DNA from: an uncultured Winogradskyella sp.
GTDB taxonomy: Bacteria > Bacteroidota > Bacteroidia > Flavobacteriales > Flavobacteriaceae
Reading direction: 5' to 3'
DNA length: 64,000 nucleotides
Assembly: GCF_947496485.1 (NCBI RefSeq)
Contig: NZ_CANMCZ010000001.1
Span: 1,297,596 to 1,361,595, forward strand
Part shown: piece after piece, positions 18,873 through 27,742 of the stretch
Layout of the letters: the number at the start of each line of letters is the position of its first letter
How positions within the stretch are numbered: position 1 is the stretch's first letter
Program-made: the position numbers and the translations under genes
Notes under the pieces: model-generated
Seen by the model: the letters and a program-made list of their open reading frames with translations, nothing else
Database searches by the model: none
Told to the model about the DNA's origin: nothing

Positions 18873-19414
18873 AGCTTTGCGTTCTTAAATTTAGGTAATA
18901 CTAAATCTTTATCTGAAATAATTAAATCTTGTTTCGGAAGCTTCCAATCTATATTTAAGTCTTTGTCATTATAAATTATTCCTGCTTCCGATTCCTTGTT
19001 ATAAAAATTATCGCATTTATAACTAAAAATTGAATCGTCCTCTAAGACTAAAAAGCCATGAGCAAATCCTCTAGGTATGAATAATTGTATTTTATTGTCT
19101 TCTGAAAGTTCAATTGAAAAACTCTCTTTAAATGTTTCGGAATTTGGTCTTAAATCTACAACAACGTCTAAAACCCTGCCCTTAATAACCCCTACTAATT
19201 TTGCCTGAGCATGTTTCCCTAATTGATAATGTAGCCCTCTTAGGACACCTCTTGAGGATTGTGATTCATTATCTTGAACAAAATTTATATCTAAACCTAA
19301 TGCTTCATTAAAATTTTTCTTATTATAATTCTCTACAAAATAACCGCGTTTGTCATTAAAAACTTGTGGTTTTACGATAAAACATCCTTTGAGTTTTGTT
19401 TCTTTTACAATCAT
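18869..19414 (-). CDS. rfbC: dTDP-4-dehydrorhamnose 3,5-epimerase
   Basis: Converts dTDP-4-keto-6-deoxyglucose to dTDP-4-keto-rhamnose. The 181-residue cupin has QSSRGVLRGLHYQLG, in which the His is the catalytic base, and FIPRGFAHGFLVLEDDSIF in the second half. It is one base downstream of rfbA and overlaps rfbD by four bases, forming a tight rfbBACD unit. Confidence 0.96.
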   Translation of the reverse strand: MIVKETKLKGCFIVKPQVFNDKRGYFVENYNKKNFNEALGLDINFVQDNESQSSRGVLRGLHYQLGKHAQAKLVGVIKGRVLDVVVDLRPNSETFKESFSIELSEDNKIQLFIPRGFAHGFLVLEDDSIFSYKCDNFYNKESEAGIIYNDKDLNIDWKLPKQDLIISDKDLVLPKFKNAKL

Positions 19415-19415
19415 A

Positions 19416-20279
19416 CTATTCCGACAATAGACTTAATAAATGTTTGCCATAGCCACTTTTTATAAGAGGTTTGGCCACTTTTTTAAACTGTTTTTTGTCA
19501 ATATAACCCATTCTGTAGGCCGCTTCTTCTATAGCACCTATTTTTAATCCTTGACGCTCCTCTATGACTTGAACAAATTGAGATGCTTGCATTAGAGATT
19601 TAAAAGTTCCCGTATCTAGCCAAGCTGTACCTTTGTCTAATACACTAACTTTTAATTTTCCTTGATTTAAATAATTCTTGTTAATGTCTGTAATCTCTAG
19701 CTCTCCTCGTTTGCTTGGTTTAATGTTTTTGGCAATTTCAACGACTGAATTATCATAAAAATAAATACCAGGAACCGCATAATTAGACTTTGGTTTTTTG
19801 GGTTTTTCTTCAATGGATACTGCAATGCCTTTTTCATTAAACTCAACAACACCATAGCGTTCTGGGTCATTAACATGATAAGCATAAACTATACCACCAT
19901 CAGGATTATTATTTTGCTGAAGCAAATCTGCCAACCCTGTCCCGTAAAAGATATTATCTCCAAGAATCAATGCCACCTTGTCGTCTCCTATAAAATCTTC
20001 TCCTATGATAAAGGCTTCGGCCAAACCATTTGGCGACTCTTGCACTGCGTACTCAAAGTTACAACCATATTTTTTACCATCACCTAGAAGTTTTTTAAAT
20101 AAAGGTAAATCTTCAGGAGTGGAAATAACTAAAATTTCCCTAATTCCAGACCACATTAGTGTTGAAATAGGATAGTAAATCATCGGCTTGTCGTAAACAG
20201 GCATTAACTGCTTACTTACCGCTAAAGTTAGTGGATGTAATCTTGTGCCAGAGCCTCCTGCTAATACAATTCCCTTCAT
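19416..20279 (-). CDS. rfbA: Glucose-1-phosphate thymidylyltransferase
   Basis: Commits glucose-1-phosphate to dTDP-sugar synthesis by making dTDP-glucose. The 287-residue protein opens with the nucleotidyltransferase signature [16 protein letters not shown], followed by [24 protein letters not shown] near residue 108 with a metal-binding Asp, and [20 protein letters not shown]. Its start overlaps the rfbB stop by one base. Product-feedback inhibition by dTDP-rhamnose is known for the family. Confidence 0.97.
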   Translation of the reverse strand: MKGIVLAGGSGTRLHPLTLAVSKQLMPVYDKPMIYYPISTLMWSGIREILVISTPEDLPLFKKLLGDGKKYGCNFEYAVQESPNGLAEAFIIGEDFIGDDKVALILGDNIFYGTGLADLLQQNNNPDGGIVYAYHVNDPERYGVVEFNEKGIAVSIEEKPKKPKSNYAVPGIYFYDNSVVEIAKNIKPSKRGELEITDINKNYLNQGKLKVSVLDKGTAWLDTGTFKSLMQASQFVQVIEERQGLKIGAIEEAAYRMGYIDKKQFKKVAKPLIKSGYGKHLLSLLSE

Positions 20280-21292
20280 TACTTATTATACTTTTTTAAA
20301 TACCACTCAATAGTTTTTATTATTCCTGTTTCAAAGTTTTCAATAGCAAACCATCCCAATTCATTTTCAATTTTAGAAGCGTCAATGGCATATCTAAAAT
20401 CGTGACCAGGTCTATCCTTAACAAAAGTAATCTGTTTAGAATAAGGCATTTCTTTTGGTCTTATATTATCTAATATATCACAAATTTTGTGCGCTATATA
20501 TAAATTATCCCGTTCGTTTTTACCTCCTATATTATAAGTCTCCCCAGAAATTCCTTTTTGAAAAGCTAAATCAATTCCCCTACAATGATCTTCAACATAT
20601 AACCAATCTCTTATATTTTTTCCATCACCATAAATAGGAATCTGTTCATTGTTAATGGCTTTTTTAATTATAGTGGGTATCAGCTTTTCATCATGTTGCT
20701 TGGGCCCATAATTATTACTGCAATTTGTAGTAACCACATTCATTCCATAAGTGTGAAAATAACTTCTAACAATGAAATCTGAGGACGCTTTGGATGCACT
20801 ATAAGGACTATTAGGGGCATAAGGTGTTTCTTCGGTGAATAAGCCCGTTTTGCCTAATGTGCCATATACCTCATCTGTTGAAATATGATGAAACCTGTGA
20901 TCTTCGCAACCTTCATTGAATGAAAAAGGGGCATTCATCCAGTGATTTTTAGCAATATTCAATAAATTGAATGTACCATATACATTAGTATTAATAAATG
21001 CGTCTGGAGTTTTTATTGAATTGTCTACATGAGATTCTGCGGCAAAATGAATGACACCCGAAAATCGAAACTTTTCAAAAAGGCTATTGATAAGTTTAGT
21101 GTCGCAAATATCCCCTTTGATAAAAGTGTAGTTTTCACTACCCTCAAATTCTTTTAAATTAGAAAGCTTACCCGCGTAGGTAAGCTTGTCTAAATTTACA
21201 ATTTCTATTTCTTTATCCCTTTCTATTAGGTAAGATATAAAATTAGACCCTATGAAACCTGCTCCTCCAGTTATTAAAACTCTGTTATTCAT
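20279..21292 (-). CDS. rfbB: dTDP-glucose 4,6-dehydratase
   Basis: Second step of dTDP-rhamnose synthesis, an NAD+-dependent extended short-chain dehydrogenase. Using the ATG at 21292 gives 337 residues beginning [18 protein letters not shown]. The active-site STDEVYG and the YSASKAS Tyr-Lys pair are present, as is [18 protein letters not shown] chose this start over one eleven codons upstream because the Rossmann strand normally starts at once. It overlaps the Wzz-like stop by eight bases. Confidence 0.96.
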   Translation of the reverse strand: MNNRVLITGGAGFIGSNFISYLIERDKEIEIVNLDKLTYAGKLSNLKEFEGSENYTFIKGDICDTKLINSLFEKFRFSGVIHFAAESHVDNSIKTPDAFINTNVYGTFNLLNIAKNHWMNAPFSFNEGCEDHRFHHISTDEVYGTLGKTGLFTEETPYAPNSPYSASKASSDFIVRSYFHTYGMNVVTTNCSNNYGPKQHDEKLIPTIIKKAINNEQIPIYGDGKNIRDWLYVEDHCRGIDLAFQKGISGETYNIGGKNERDNLYIAHKICDILDNIRPKEMPYSKQITFVKDRPGHDFRYAIDASKIENELGWFAIENFETGIIKTIEWYLKKYNK

Positions 21293-22337
21293 AGTTTTTA
21301 ATAAATTTAAAAGCTTTAAGGGCAAGGAAACCTAAAACAAAAAGAATTAATGCTAAGACTGGAAATAAAATGGTATAGCGTTGTCTAATATTGTTGTCTT
21401 TACTTCCAACTTTATCAAACGAAGAAAGAACATCAAAATAAGTGTTTTCTTCAGCAATACTTTTGTCTAAATAATTTAAGGTTCTTCTAATTTCTTGCTC
21501 TTTAAGAAATAGGTCGTATTCTTTGGTTGCTGTTTTTTCTTCTTGAAGTGGTAAAGTCCCAGGAACTGCTAAAGATAAGCTTTGATTTTTTGATTCGTTC
21601 TTTATGACCTCCAAATACGTTTTTTGAATACTATCTAGTCGATCTAATTGCGTGTTTAATGCTTGTCGCTCTAGAAAGGCAACAGTATCCCTTACTTTTT
21701 TTTGATATTTTGAAAAATCATTCTCAAAAGTTTTCCTAAATCCCTCTTCGAGATGTGGGAAAATGTTATTTTTAAATGATCTCGCCTTAATAGCAAATAA
21801 ACTCCCAGATAAAAGGTCTCTGTTTTTCACATATTCTACATAGTTTAATTCATCAACTAATGAAGTGTCTATTGATTTAACATATTCATCATACTCTATA
21901 AACAAATCATTTTGTGTTTCTGGACCAGCTTTTAATTCAAAACCAACTAATTCCTTAACATCAGAACTATCTATTTCAAAAATATTTGATAATTCGGAAT
22001 AATTTCTTGAGCTTATTAATCCATTAAAATAATTAATATTACTAGATAATTTATATTTTGAATCGAAATGCGGTCTGACCACCATGTTCGAATAATAAAT
22101 GGGCTCTTTTACCTTTTTATAAACATAACCCAGAATAGCCGCGATTACCAAAACTATTGCTACCAACTTAAAGTTATCGACTAAAGGTTTTATGGTATAA
22201 ATAATTGCTGAAAATATCCCTTTAAATATCTTTGCTATAAAAGAAAATAAACGTTCAAATAATCGACCAATGGCATTAAATAATTGCCCTAAATCAACTT
22301 CTTCATTTTGAGGTTGCTGTGGTAATTTATCGCTCAT
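21285..22337 (-). CDS. Wzz-like chain-length/export co-polymerase
   Basis: A 350-residue protein with one membrane helix near residues 57-70 (LVAIVLVIAAILGYVY), a large periplasmic region with coiled-coil character (FLERQALNTQLDRLDSIQKT and the stretch after LFLKEQEIRRTL), and a C-terminal helix near 327-345. This is the Wzz/polysaccharide co-polymerase architecture. No Walker motif or Tyr-rich tail is present, so it is not a BY-kinase. The N-terminal 55 residues are longer than usual. It lies three bases after the DUF6909 gene and just ahead of rfbB. Confidence 0.72.
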   Translation of the reverse strand: MSDKLPQQPQNEEVDLGQLFNAIGRLFERLFSFIAKIFKGIFSAIIYTIKPLVDNFKLVAIVLVIAAILGYVYKKVKEPIYYSNMVVRPHFDSKYKLSSNINYFNGLISSRNYSELSNIFEIDSSDVKELVGFELKAGPETQNDLFIEYDEYVKSIDTSLVDELNYVEYVKNRDLLSGSLFAIKARSFKNNIFPHLEEGFRKTFENDFSKYQKKVRDTVAFLERQALNTQLDRLDSIQKTYLEVIKNESKNQSLSLAVPGTLPLQEEKTATKEYDLFLKEQEIRRTLNYLDKSIAEENTYFDVLSSFDKVGSKDNNIRQRYTILFPVLALILFVLGFLALKAFKFIKNYE

Positions 22338-22340
22338 ATA

Positions 22341-24032
22341 TTATGAATTAAATATTTGTTCAAGTATTTTTTTTGTTATTACATAAGTAGGCTTAACACC
22401 TGAGGTGCCTAGTCCGCCAGAAGCTAAAGTACTACCTGTTTCTAATGGATTATCACTAGCATAATAGGCATATCTCACTTTTACATCTTCATTAATACTT
22501 CCTCTTACTTTAGAAGCTGCTTGAATCGCTTTTTGATAATGCGCTCCTTCCATTTCTAAACCAATAACATTCCATGTTGAATTTTTAAAGAACTTCAAGA
22601 TCTCTTTATTTTGAAGTGATGTGCCTAAAACGGTAACCATTGTGCCCTCATATACTGATACTCCACAATCTAACAGATCGTTCTTACTTAATTCGTTTTT
22701 AAACGGATAATTATCTGCAGTACCTTCAAAAATATGCGCGTTCGGAATCATTACATCTCCTTTTCCTCCCTCTAAGATTCCTGCTTTCCCCATTATTGAG
22801 ATAGATTTAACATCTAAATGCACTTTTTTACCATCTGCTTTGATAGGTTTTAAAAACTCATCTAGGGTTTCGTATGCTTGCTCTCCAAAAGCATAATCCA
22901 TAACAAATATTACCGCTTTGTTATCTTTCTGTTCTTCTATATACTTAAATTCTGTTTTAGAGAAATCGATTTTATCTGTGTCAAAAATCTGAACATCAAT
23001 ATTGGTTCCCGAACTATCTTTAATGTAATGCATTCCGTTTTGCAACGCTGATTTTTCTACTTTATTGCGTAATGCTGAATTTTTTGAATCACTCAGCGCT
23101 TCATAGGTTTCAAAAATGTTCTTTTTAGACTCTGATGCTCTAAGAACTCCTTTTGCAAACAATGAATTCATAACACTGTGCATGTTAGCACTTATAATAT
23201 GAATAGGTCGTTCTAATAATCCGTTTTTGTGAAGCACAGACTTAATGGTATCTGCCCATATTTCGCCATGTATGTGATGCCCCAACCTTTCTCTTAAAAC
23301 TGGACTAAATGTTATAGTGCGCTTATTACTATTAATTGTTTCTTCGATTGCAAGTTTGCCCAACCAATAAACTATATGCAGAAGACGCTCTGGTTGATTT
23401 TCAGTGGCAAATTTTGGGTATGCCTGTGTTAGCTCATTAAATGTTCTTCCTAAAATATTCGCTGTATGTGTTATGGCAATTTCTCTCTCTTTTTGTGTGA
23501 GCTTTTTATTTGAATTAACTGCATTTTCTAATTTTTGCCAATCCCTAACTGTTCCTCCATTTTCATCAATAATTACACGTTTGCTTATTTTATGTGATTC
23601 CACAAACAAAAATGTAAGATGCGTTAATATATCGTATATCTCGGACCGACCTCTGGTAATTTCAATGTTCATTTGCTCGTTATCTATGCGATAACAGTTT
23701 CGCCTTCTTTTAGGAGGAATAATAGGTTTAAAATGAGAATTGGCATAACCCTCATCACTTGTGAGATTAATGAAAGTACATTCTTCAATACCTTGAGGCA
23801 AACGATCTACAACATAGAGTAATCCTTCAAGTTCAGCTTTTTCTTCACCAATAGAACCATAAATTTCTGGGCGCAATAGAAGTAACGCCTCTCTTAAGGT
23901 TTCTCCCGAAACTCCCATTGGTTTGTAAAACCCACGATTAAAAAGGTGTCGCATTGTAATATACATGCGTTCTATTGCGCTCGAACTTTCTTGAGCCCTT
24001 GTTCTCTTATGTCTTTTTTTGGTTGTACTCAT
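22341..24032 (-). CDS. DUF6909 family protein with nucleoside phosphorylase-like C-terminus
   Basis: A 563-residue soluble protein. The N-terminal half (KKRHKRTRAQESSSAIERMY onward) is the flavobacterial DUF6909 type, of unknown function. The C-terminal quarter looks like the nucleoside phosphorylase/nucleosidase fold: LEMEGAHY at 492-499 resembles the ribose-binding Met-Glu motif, and YASDNP near 524-529 resembles the catalytic Ser-Asp. It may therefore cleave a nucleoside or nucleotide. A TATATTTG -7 element sits at 24056-24049 just upstream, and only three bases separate it from the Wzz-like gene, so it may head the polysaccharide transcript. Confidence 0.75.
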   Translation of the reverse strand: MSTTKKRHKRTRAQESSSAIERMYITMRHLFNRGFYKPMGVSGETLREALLLLRPEIYGSIGEEKAELEGLLYVVDRLPQGIEECTFINLTSDEGYANSHFKPIIPPKRRRNCYRIDNEQMNIEITRGRSEIYDILTHLTFLFVESHKISKRVIIDENGGTVRDWQKLENAVNSNKKLTQKEREIAITHTANILGRTFNELTQAYPKFATENQPERLLHIVYWLGKLAIEETINSNKRTITFSPVLRERLGHHIHGEIWADTIKSVLHKNGLLERPIHIISANMHSVMNSLFAKGVLRASESKKNIFETYEALSDSKNSALRNKVEKSALQNGMHYIKDSSGTNIDVQIFDTDKIDFSKTEFKYIEEQKDNKAVIFVMDYAFGEQAYETLDEFLKPIKADGKKVHLDVKSISIMGKAGILEGGKGDVMIPNAHIFEGTADNYPFKNELSKNDLLDCGVSVYEGTMVTVLGTSLQNKEILKFFKNSTWNVIGLEMEGAHYQKAIQAASKVRGSINEDVKVRYAYYASDNPLETGSTLASGGLGTSGVKPTYVITKKILEQIFNS

Positions 24033-24059
24033 ATTGAATTTTAACGCTCAAATATAGGG

Positions 24060-25562
24060 TTATTTCGTTAAATTTAGTTTATACATTATGTCGGCAATTT
24101 TTCTGTCGTTAGATAGTCTTGGAATTTTATTTTGTCCTCCTAACTTTCCGATAGATTTCATATAGGTTTGAAATCCTTCTTTTTTGATTTTAGTGATTTT
24201 TAATCGTCTTAATACTTTTCCATTAATTAAATCGAAATAATAACTATTTTGGTGTTGCAATGATTTTTCCAAAGCTTCAATAAAAACATGTTCGTTTTCA
24301 GGTTCATTTTCAAACTCGATAAACCATTCGTGGTATGGTAAACCCTCAGTTGGATTAATTTGTGGAGCAACAGTGAATTCATTTACCGATATAGAAGTAT
24401 CTATACAGGCTTCTTTTAGTGCTTGTTCAACCTCTTTTCCTATAACGTGTTCCCCAAATGCTGAAATAAAATGTTTTATTCTTCCGCTTACGATGACTCT
24501 GTAAGGTTTTAATGAAGTAAATTCTACAGTATCACCAATGTTATAGGCCCAGAGACCAGCTGTTGTCGAAATTATCATTACATAATTAACTCCTAATTTT
24601 ACATCAGCAATAGTAATACGTAAAGGATTATCTTCATAGAAATGTTCCGCTTCTACAAACTCATAAAAAATACCCGAATTAAGCTGAAGCAACATTCCTT
24701 TTTCGTTTTGTTTATCTTGAAAAGCAAAAAAACCTTCACTCGCAGGATACAATTCTATACTATCTACTTTTCTGCCAATTAAATTTTCAAATTTGGCTTT
24801 ATATGGCTCATAGTTAACACCCCCAAAGATGAAAAGATTAAAGTTTTTGAAAATGTCACCAACCTGTTTGTCTGATTTTTCAATGAGTTTTTCAAAATAC
24901 ATCTGAACCCATGAAGGAATTCCTGAAATGATCCTCATATCTTCATTGATTGTTTCCTCTACAATCGCCTCAACTTTAGTTTCCCAATCTTCTATGCAAT
25001 TAGTTTCTAAACTTGGCATTCTGTTTTTTTGAAGATATTTTGGAACATAGTGCGCTACAATACCTGACAAACGCCCTAGTTTTATACCATTCTTTTCTTC
25101 TAGAACGGGACTTCCTTGAAGAAAAATCATTTTACCATCAACAAATTTTGAATTCCCAGTTTCGTTGATGTACATCAAAATTGCATTCCTAGCGGCTTCA
25201 ACATGGGTTGGCATACTCTCTTTAGTGATTGGAATATATTTTGCGCCAGAGGTTGTTCCGGAGGTTTTTGCAAAATAAATAGGTTTCCCTTTCCAAATTA
25301 CATCTTCTTCACCATTTACAACACGTTCTACATAAGGTTTTAACTCTTCATAATCTCTAATAGGAATGGCCGTCTTAAAATCTTCATAGGTTTTTATTTC
25401 ACTGAAATTGTGATCTTTCCCAAAAACCGTGTGCTTGGCTTCTGAAATAAGGTTTTTAAATACGTTATGCTGAGTCTCAACTGGTTTGGATGACCATTTT
25501 TTTATACGCTTCGCAATATATTTTGCAAAGGGTTTAGAAAGTGCTGCTTTAACTGATGGCAT
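24060..25562 (-). CDS. GH3 auxin-responsive promoter family protein
   Basis: A 500-residue member of the GH3 acyl-adenylate/amide-forming superfamily. Motifs include FAKTSGTTSGAKYIPIT near residue 100 (the adenylation P-loop), LYPASEGFFAFQ near 275 and YNIGDTVEFTSLKPYRVIVSGR near 345, ending in a C-terminal domain with ISAFGEHVIGKEVEQAL. Plant relatives conjugate amino acids to hormones; bacterial members have no settled substrate. Its ATG overlaps the M23 peptidase stop by one base, so the two are co-translated. Confidence 0.9.
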   Translation of the reverse strand: MPSVKAALSKPFAKYIAKRIKKWSSKPVETQHNVFKNLISEAKHTVFGKDHNFSEIKTYEDFKTAIPIRDYEELKPYVERVVNGEEDVIWKGKPIYFAKTSGTTSGAKYIPITKESMPTHVEAARNAILMYINETGNSKFVDGKMIFLQGSPVLEEKNGIKLGRLSGIVAHYVPKYLQKNRMPSLETNCIEDWETKVEAIVEETINEDMRIISGIPSWVQMYFEKLIEKSDKQVGDIFKNFNLFIFGGVNYEPYKAKFENLIGRKVDSIELYPASEGFFAFQDKQNEKGMLLQLNSGIFYEFVEAEHFYEDNPLRITIADVKLGVNYVMIISTTAGLWAYNIGDTVEFTSLKPYRVIVSGRIKHFISAFGEHVIGKEVEQALKEACIDTSISVNEFTVAPQINPTEGLPYHEWFIEFENEPENEHVFIEALEKSLQHQNSYYFDLINGKVLRRLKITKIKKEGFQTYMKSIGKLGGQNKIPRLSNDRKIADIMYKLNLTK

Positions 25563-26431
25563 TACTGAAAGTCAATAAAGTTAGTTGGGTTTACAGGGTA
25601 GCCTTTGCTCCAAAGTTCAAAATGCAAATGTGGTCCTGTGGTTAATTCGCCCGTATTACCAGACATGGCTATAACCTCACCTGCTTTCACCAAATCACCT
25701 TGAGCTTTTGTAATCGAGGAATTGTGCTTGTAAACAGAAATTAACTCCCGATTGTGTTCTATTATAACAACATAACCTGTTTCAACAGTCCATTCTGCGA
25801 AGATTACGGTACCGTCTGCAGTAGCTTTTACTGGAGTATTGGCGGCAACAACAACATCTACAGCAAAATGTTTTTCTTCAAAATTATAGCCTTCTGAAAT
25901 TGTGCCATTGACTGGAGGAAATAGTACAAAATTAGATTGGTCCCCAGATGATTCAAATAGATTATATTTATCCTCTTTATCTACTTTTTCTCTAAGTAAT
26001 GAGTCTTCTTTATTTGTTGTTACCTGCAAAGTACCCACATCATTCTTTGCGGCTTGCAAAATAGAATCCCTATTAAATTCTAAAGAAGCAACATCCCCTG
26101 TCAATACCTTTCTGATAGATGCATAATAACGCTTGTTAAGTTCTAATTCGTTAACAAGAGAATCTGTTTTATAATTTAATGTGGTTGCTTGTTTCTTTAG
26201 CCTCGCTGAAGAATAACCTGGAATATATTCTCTCAAAGGCGTGAAAGCTATAAGTAAAATAGTAAAGAAAACAAGAGATATAGCAGAAAGGGAGGTTAAT
26301 ATAAAAACGTTTAGTCTCGTAAGCTTGATGGCAAACCGTTCCTCAAAAGTATCTTCATTTAGAATAACTAAACGATACTTGTGTAGTAACTTTTTGGTGA
26401 ATTTTTTCTCCTTTTTTTTATTTTTTGCCAT
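25562..26431 (-). CDS. M23 family metallopeptidase
   Basis: A 289-residue envelope protein: a Lys-rich cytoplasmic start, a membrane helix at about 33-55 (LTSLSAISLVFFTILLIAF), a coiled-coil stretch around 70-110, and a C-terminal M23 (LytM) domain. Zinc ligands are visible in HFAVDVV and GPHLHFELW (HxH). It probably cuts peptidoglycan cross-links or activates amidases at the cell surface. The ATG at 26431 is preferred to the TTG immediately before it. A TAATTTTG -7-like element lies at 26444-26437. Confidence 0.92.
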   Translation of the reverse strand: MAKNKKKEKKFTKKLLHKYRLVILNEDTFEERFAIKLTRLNVFILTSLSAISLVFFTILLIAFTPLREYIPGYSSARLKKQATTLNYKTDSLVNELELNKRYYASIRKVLTGDVASLEFNRDSILQAAKNDVGTLQVTTNKEDSLLREKVDKEDKYNLFESSGDQSNFVLFPPVNGTISEGYNFEEKHFAVDVVVAANTPVKATADGTVIFAEWTVETGYVVIIEHNRELISVYKHNSSITKAQGDLVKAGEVIAMSGNTGELTTGPHLHFELWSKGYPVNPTNFIDFQ

Positions 26432-26544
26432 CAAAACAAAATTAGTTAAAATCCTTAAATAGCATCATGATAAAGTCTTAAAGTTGGCTTAACAGCGTTA
26501 TTATTAAACTATAATGATTAACTTTACAGTCTAAATCTAATATT

Positions 26545-26727
26545 ATGATATCTAGCAGTATATTTTTAGCGATGGGTCCTTGGCAAATTGTTCTTATAGT
26601 GGTTGCTATTTTACTACTTTTTGGTGGTAAAAAGATTCCCGAATTAATGAGAGGATTGGGCAGCGGAATTAAGGAATTTAAAGACGCAAGTAAAGACGAG
26701 TCAGCAGACGGTAAAGAGAAAGAATAA
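26545..26727 (+). CDS. tatA: Sec-independent translocase TatA/TatE subunit
   Basis: A 60-residue protein with a short N-terminal membrane helix ([20 protein letters not shown]), the [20 protein letters not shown] amphipathic segment and a charged tail, all classic for TatA/E. It would form the pore of the twin-arginine system that exports folded proteins. It stands alone on the plus strand, convergent with DUF4837 (11 bases between stops); tatC is not in this window. Confidence 0.92.
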   Translation: MISSSIFLAMGPWQIVLIVVAILLLFGGKKIPELMRGLGSGIKEFKDASKDESADGKEKE

Positions 26728-26738
26728 ACTCTTTTTTA

Positions 26739-27719
26739 TTATTTAATTTTTATCGATTTAATCATAGATTCTAGTTCAAATATATAATCTCTTTTTTCTA
26801 ACGAAGGCGCATATACATAGCCGTCAGCTATTAAATAACGATTGTTAATCTTATCTTCAATAGCATAAGTTATAAATGGCCCTCCCATGGTAAAACCTTT
26901 CATTACCCAAATGCCTCTAACTTCATATGCTGGTTTATTATCTATAATAGTTTCAAACATGGAAGGAGCATAGTCGTCTACAACTGCCATATAAATACCG
27001 TCTTCGCCAGGAATTTTAGTTTTAGTTATCTCATCGCGCATCTTTACAATATCTACAATTGTACTGTCCCCCTTGGAAATAGTGCTAATTGGTATTTCGT
27101 AAAGCATTAAATCCATGGTCTTAGTATTAGTAAGACTTTTTCTAATCCAGAAAAAGTCATCTTCTGCTTTACCAATTTTATAAGCTGTTGGGATATCAAT
27201 AGTTATACCTAGCTTTTTTTCCATTTCTTCATCAGCCAATAACGATTTGTTGATTCGTCTGAGTTTTTCCCTAACCTCTTCTTTATTGAAAGCATCTATA
27301 ATCTTTTCCTTGTTTTCTTTTAACTGAATAATAATTTCTTCATTTGTCTTGCCGGTAACAACAGCAACTGTTTGTGGCCTTGCTAAAACATCATTCAGGA
27401 TCTTAGTAGAAGGTTCTTCACTTCCTTTTTCAATTTTAAGTACTATTCTGCTTCGTGCCGCAAAACCATCAAAAACCTGAGGTGGAATTTGTTTCATATT
27501 AAACATTGGTTCGTCTGTTGGTAAGCCATTTAATGGAGATGCAAAAATGTTTCGGATATTCTCCCCAACACTGTCTTCCCATAAAATATTATCTGCCACA
27601 ATTGAGATGGTGTTTAAATTTCCGTTAGATGCAGGTAAATATAACTTACTATCATCTTTCTTTTTATCTCCACAAGCTAATAATACTGCACAAAATAATA
27701 AAGAATATAAAGCTCTCAT
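26739..27719 (-). CDS. DUF4837 family lipoprotein
   Basis: A 326-residue protein with a lipoprotein signal: SLLFCAVLLACGDKKKD places the lipidated Cys near residue 16. The mature part has the DUF4837 pattern, including ADNILWEDSVGENIRNIFAS, MFNMKQIPPQVFDGFA and the C-terminal RGIWVMKGFTMGGPFITYAI. Function is unknown; the family is confined to Bacteroidetes envelopes. It lies 23 bases downstream of the MltD-like gene and is probably co-transcribed. Confidence 0.88.
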   Translation of the reverse strand: MRALYSLLFCAVLLACGDKKKDDSKLYLPASNGNLNTISIVADNILWEDSVGENIRNIFASPLNGLPTDEPMFNMKQIPPQVFDGFAARSRIVLKIEKGSEEPSTKILNDVLARPQTVAVVTGKTNEEIIIQLKENKEKIIDAFNKEEVREKLRRINKSLLADEEMEKKLGITIDIPTAYKIGKAEDDFFWIRKSLTNTKTMDLMLYEIPISTISKGDSTIVDIVKMRDEITKTKIPGEDGIYMAVVDDYAPSMFETIIDNKPAYEVRGIWVMKGFTMGGPFITYAIEDKINNRYLIADGYVYAPSLEKRDYIFELESMIKSIKIK

Positions 27720-27742
27720 AAGTTTAGGTTTTTCTGAGTTAA

